DNA of 36,816 nucleotides, from assembly GCA_964461435.1 (NCBI GenBank), contig CAYWUI010000034.1:1-36816 (forward strand). The letters run 5' to 3'. The first letter of the stretch is position 1. The number at the start of each line of letters is the position of its first letter. Below are positions 33,735 to 36,816 of the stretch, piece by piece. The stretch comes from G020354785 sp964461435. GTDB taxonomy: Bacteria; Bacteroidota; Bacteroidia; Bacteroidales; UBA10428. The notes under the pieces were generated by a model, which was given only the letters and a program-made list of their open reading frames with translations, had not been told where the DNA came from and did not search any database. Both the position numbers and the translations under genes were made by a program.

Positions 33735-34970
33735 TTAGAATGAAACTGATGCTTCTATTACCAGTCCGTTGAAATTTCCTTCGTGATAAATGCTTGATAC
33801 ATCAAAATCCTTATAATTCTGATTTACGTATTCAGCTTTAAGCAAGATGCTGGAAGTCAGAAAATACCCCGCTCCACCTTGTATTCTGTCTATCGAAGCG
33901 TCTTTTTCAGCACCCTCGGTCTGGGTGGCTGTATTATAACGTGCTGCAATATAAAAATTCCCGGATTCACCTATTCTGTAAACGAGTTCTGCTCCGTAAT
34001 GTGTCCATGATTCTTCAGGATTACCGGGATCGCTTCCGTTAATATCCATATCTTTTGTTTGTTCAAACACTCCGAAAATCTCAAGCTTTCCAACATTAAT
34101 AAACGGATTAACCTGGTATGCAAATACCTTCTGACCGGCTTGCGGATTGATTTGACCTGCATCAGTTACTGCATTAAACAATCCTTTATATCGCGAACCG
34201 GATCGGTTTCCGCTGAACAGGTAATTAATGGTACCGGATCCAAAAGTTGCCGGATTATCACTATGATCAACAGAATATACTGAGCCGGATAAACGAAACC
34301 GCAAATCCTTAAATATATGCTTATCGTAAGCCAGCTTACCGTATAAGGCAATTCCGTGTCCTTTCATAATATCACCTTTTGTGGTACCACCGGAAAGGCC
34401 GCCCATCAGCATGAGATCGTCGTAGTTAAAATAGACCTCCGCGGCTATTTCCGTGGTATTTGCATCGATCAGATAATTACCTACCAAAGGATTCTTTTGT
34501 ACATCCCCGTTATCTGATCTTCTCAGCTGCAAGTCTCCGTAATTAATTTCCATCTGTCCTGCCTTAACAGTCAAATACTTCATAATGTTATCAATAGTAT
34601 TGCTATTGAACATTCTGAGCTTATCAATCTCGATATAACCTTCCCTCATCCACATTTCTGTATGGTGCTCCGATGAGAGATAGATATCAATAAATGAAAT
34701 TATGCCATCATATAATTCAATTGTAAATCCCAGGTTACCGGTGGCATTATTGAATCCTGGCACAATATCATTCAACTGGCTGCCGGGAAAGGTATCAGGT
34801 TCGTTACTATGCTTAAGAGCCTGAAATTGAAGGGCAAAATCACCTGATGTCGCAACAGTTATAGAGTCTTTGTCAGACAATTTAAAACTCGCGATGTCGG
34901 TCTGTGTTCTTGCTAATGGCAATAATATCAGAAGGATAATAGCAGATAATATATATTTTTTCATAATCAT
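33735..34970 (-). CDS. outer-membrane beta-barrel porin-like protein
   Basis: 411-residue outer-membrane protein. A signal peptide covers about 1-22 (Met3, at 34964, may be the true start). The remainder alternates amphipathic strands with turns and ends in the aromatic C-terminal VSF expected for insertion by the Bam complex. The pattern (LTVKAGQMEINYGDLQLRRSDNG) resembles phosphate-selective/OprP-like or other Bacteroidota porins. It sits between two YceI-family genes with gaps of only 7 and 10 bases, so the three are an operon; the porin may pass small molecules or lipids handled by YceI. Substrate unknown. Confidence 0.8.
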   Translation of the reverse strand: MIMKKYILSAIILLILLPLARTQTDIASFKLSDKDSITVATSGDFALQFQALKHSNEPDTFPGSQLNDIVPGFNNATGNLGFTIELYDGIISFIDIYLSSEHHTEMWMREGYIEIDKLRMFNSNTIDNIMKYLTVKAGQMEINYGDLQLRRSDNGDVQKNPLVGNYLIDANTTEIAAEVYFNYDDLMLMGGLSGGTTKGDIMKGHGIALYGKLAYDKHIFKDLRFRLSGSVYSVDHSDNPATFGSGTINYLFSGNRSGSRYKGLFNAVTDAGQINPQAGQKVFAYQVNPFINVGKLEIFGVFEQTKDMDINGSDPGNPEESWTHYGAELVYRIGESGNFYIAARYNTATQTEGAEKDASIDRIQGGAGYFLTSSILLKAEYVNQNYKDFDVSSIYHEGNFNGLVIEASVSF

Positions 34971-34980
34971 TATTTTTTAG

Positions 34981-35568
34981 TTATTTGGTCATATTTTTAA
35001 AGCTGATATCAAACTCAACCACTATTGAGTCCCCTGTTTTTAAGGTGCCGAATATAGCGGTTGGCGGCATTATATTAAAATCACTCATTTTAAGTGATTT
35101 ACTCCCGGTGAAACCTAGGTCCCCATTATTGTAGGTACTGCCTATAGCTTTAATCTGTATGCTTTTCTTAATGCCTGCTATCGATAATATTCCATTTGCC
35201 GTAACGAGTTGTCCTTTGTTATTAATTATAATATCTGATATTCCTGATAAAGAAAAATGTATTTCGGGATACAATTCCGATTTGAGAGCATAATAAGTTT
35301 TTTTATCCATTAATGATTTACCGCTTTTTATTGAATTTACATTAACATTAAGCGTCAGTGAATTTATAGACTCGATTTTATTATCTTTTATATCCGCATC
35401 CATATTGCCGTTAATGTCTTCAACCTCCATTTTCCAGTCATGTAAATTTGAAGTTCCCTTTATTATTATTTTATTTTTATCAATTTTATATTTATGAGAT
35501 GTTTGTCCGGACAATGTCATAAATAGTGCCAATCCCACAGCTATCGACGCAAAGAGCCTCTTTTTCAT
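34981..35568 (-). CDS. YceI family periplasmic protein
   Basis: 195-residue exported protein with a signal peptide (about 1-21). The YceI pattern is clear: INxxSLTLNVNVxSI, YYALKSELYPEIHFSLSG, the NGILSIAGIKKSIQIKA strands, and the C-terminal DFNIMPPTAIFGTLKTGDSIVVEFDISF. YceI proteins form a lipocalin-like barrel that binds polyisoprenoid lipids and are often induced by stress or alkaline pH. It is the first gene of the YceI-porin-YceI-like operon and is preceded by a perfect dyad that could be an operator. Confidence 0.93.
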   Translation of the reverse strand: MKKRLFASIAVGLALFMTLSGQTSHKYKIDKNKIIIKGTSNLHDWKMEVEDINGNMDADIKDNKIESINSLTLNVNVNSIKSGKSLMDKKTYYALKSELYPEIHFSLSGISDIIINNKGQLVTANGILSIAGIKKSIQIKAIGSTYNNGDLGFTGSKSLKMSDFNIMPPTAIFGTLKTGDSIVVEFDISFKNMTK

Positions 35569-35585
35569 ATTATGAAATTTTATAT

Positions 35586-35608
35586 TTATTAAGATTAGTT
35601 CTTAATAA
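35586..35608. promoter_or_regulatory. perfect dyad upstream of the YceI-porin operon, candidate operator
   Basis: TTATTAAGA and TCTTAATAA are perfect inverted repeats around a five-base centre (TTAGT), 17 bases before the YceI start. The length and position fit a dimeric repressor site. No promoter elements in the rest of the 35569-35786 gap are convincing. Confidence 0.45.
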
Positions 35609-35786
35609 GGAAAACAAAGAAAAAGTAAGATTGTTCATCCTTAGCGTGAAGTCAGTAAGTGTTCGGACAGCAAAAGAAGTGATTAATAAGAGGTTTAAAT
35701 CAAAGCTTTATACTATTTTACATGTTTAGGTGATATGATATTATTATTAGATAAGTTAGCAACTTTTTTGTTAATAATTGTTTCTA

Positions 35787-36080
35787 TTAAAGTGATTTTT
35801 CTATATCCCACACAAAAGCTCTTAATCCCTGGTCACCCACTTCATCGTTAAGCTGTTTCAATTTACTCAGCAGGGGTTCTATTTTTTCCTTATCGACAAT
35901 AGCCAGGACAGTATTATTCAGGGCGGGCCAGGTATGTGTACCCATGTGTGGTTCACCTGTCAGTGTGCCCCTTCCTTTAACCTCTGTCCATTGAGTCATT
36001 CCCCTTATCAGAAGTTCATCCAGTATCTCATCTATTTTTTCTGTCAGTGCCTGGTTATAGGCAATAAATACTGCTTTCAT
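35787..36080 (-). CDS. PII-like small protein following an RND pump
   Basis: 97-residue cytoplasmic protein. The ferredoxin-like pattern and the segment TQWTEVKGRGTLTGEP resemble the beta-2/T-loop region of PII signal proteins (which have TVTEVKGFGRQ.G), followed by NNTVLAIVDKEKIEPLLSKLKQL and a C-terminal strand FVWDIE. PII-like proteins sense nucleotides and control transporters. It begins five bases after the RND pump gene, so a role in control of that pump is likely but unproven. Relation to DUF3240, which is also found with metal RND pumps, is possible. Confidence 0.75.
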   Translation of the reverse strand: MKAVFIAYNQALTEKIDEILDELLIRGMTQWTEVKGRGTLTGEPHMGTHTWPALNNTVLAIVDKEKIEPLLSKLKQLNDEVGDQGLRAFVWDIEKSL

Positions 36081-36085
36081 TAGTA

Positions 36086-36816
36086 TTAGATTTTATTATT
36101 CCGGTTATTGTTTTTCAGCAACGCTTTCCTGGCTCTTTTAATTCTTGCTGCACCAAATACGCTGTATATTACAGGGACAATTACAAGGGTTATAAGCGTT
36201 GAGAAAAGCAGTCCGCCAATAATAGAGATTCCCATGGGCCTCCATGATTCGGCGCCTTCACCCCTGGATAATGTTAATGGCACCATTGCAAGCAATGTAG
36301 TCAATGTAGTCATCAGGACGGGCCTCAGCCTTGATCGTCCGCCTTTAATGACTGCCTGGGCCAAAGGCAGACCCCTGTCCCTTAAGATGTTTGTATAATC
36401 GACAAGCACAATACCGTTCTTCACAACTATACCTACCAGCATAACCGCACCTATAAAGGAAATGACACTCAGCGTGGTATTGGTGATGAAGAGTGCCAGG
36501 AATACACCTGTAAAAGCAAACGGAAGGGAGAACATAATTATGAATGGTTCCCTGAAAGATTCAAACTGGGCGGCCATAACAATATAAACAAGCAGGATGC
36601 TAAGTATCAGCAGCATGCCCAGATCCCTGAAGCTTTCCTGCATATCTTCCACGCTTCCCCCTGTTTCAAGTTCAACTCCCTGGGGTATAACAAGATTTTC
36701 TATCTTCTTATCCAGTTCAGACTTTATAGTACCCAAATCTGAGCCGGCTATGAGGGCTGATACGGTTACCACCCTTTCTTTATCTTCCCTTTCAATATTG
36801 GGAGGCGAATAAAACT
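36086..36816 (-). CDS. RND efflux transporter, AcrB/HAE1 type, C-terminal part (5' end outside window)
   Basis: The inner-membrane pump of a tripartite RND efflux system; only the last 243 residues are in view and the frame is open to the right edge. Visible are the end of the periplasmic domain (VVTVSALI...), then transmembrane segments with the family motifs MAAQFESFREPFIIMFSLP, GIVVKNGIVLVDY (TM10-11 lysine motif) and RSRLRPVLMTTLTTLLAMVP, ending GGLLFSTLITLVIVPVIYS. The hydrophobic KNGIVLVD motif favours the multidrug (HAE1) branch over heavy-metal pumps; the catalytic aspartates of TM4 are outside the window. A PII-like gene follows immediately. Confidence 0.93.
   Translation of the reverse strand, partial: FYSPPNIEREDKERVVTVSALIAGSDLGTIKSELDKKIENLVIPQGVELETGGSVEDMQESFRDLGMLLILSILLVYIVMAAQFESFREPFIIMFSLPFAFTGVFLALFITNTTLSVISFIGAVMLVGIVVKNGIVLVDYTNILRDRGLPLAQAVIKGGRSRLRPVLMTTLTTLLAMVPLTLSRGEGAESWRPMGISIIGGLLFSTLITLVIVPVIYSVFGAARIKRARKALLKNNNRNNKI

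Noticed and set aside
35750..35786. Terminator after the PII-like gene
   Set aside because: The AT-rich short complementarities around the T run do not form a convincing stem.

Overview
The window looks like a chromosomal segment of an AT-rich Bacteroidota bacterium, probably near Bacteroidales/Marinilabiliales. The main evidence is two very large secreted proteins with C-terminal type IX secretion (T9SS) sorting domains, Bacteroidota-type promoters (TTTG / TAnnTTTG), DUF4199 next to a DPM1-like glycosyltransferase, few Shine-Dalgarno sequences, and a tRNA without an encoded CCA end. Hydrogenase maturation genes beside the NADH sensor Rex suggest an anaerobic or facultative fermentative life. 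Species assignment is not possible from the sequence alone.

Layout. 1-4968 (+): a potassium block with two tandem TrkH/KtrB-type transporters (the first cut by the window edge), then a KdpD-like histidine kinase and a KdpE-like response regulator. 5026-5126 (-): tRNA-Phe with promoter and terminator. 5249-8070 (+): M16 zinc peptidase, O-methyltransferase and a B12-binding MerR regulator. 8085-8183 (-): the SRP RNA with a textbook Bacteroidota promoter. 8294-10857 (+): DUF4199 membrane protein and two family 2 glycosyltransferases. 10861-14334 (-): three overlapping genes encoding all four enzymes of GDP-D-glycero-alpha-D-manno-heptose synthesis; the first gene is an HddC-GmhB fusion with an extra C-terminal P-loop kinase domain. 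14391-14499: three copies of a REP-like palindrome at the 3' end of a Nudix gene.

14972-24199 (-): two adjacent giant surface proteins. One has seven ASH/choice-of-anchor-D repeats. The other joins a CotH-type kinase domain to five lamin-tail domains. They share an unnamed module of about 95 residues that I could identify by eye. 24429-27613 (-): aconitase followed by miaA. 27759-32412 (-): hypF-hypC-hypD-hypE, divergent from rex (32490-33116, +), with a near-consensus Rex operator between them. 33113-35568 (-): YceI, outer-membrane porin and a second YceI-like protein, preceded by a perfect dyad. 35787-36816 (-): the 3' part of an RND efflux pump followed by a small PII-like protein.

Most genes are core metabolism or envelope functions. 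The best candidates for undescribed biology are the heptose fusion kinase, the CotH/lamin-tail and ASH surface-protein pair with their shared and duplicated unnamed modules, the YceI-porin-YceI cluster, and the Rex-hyp control region.
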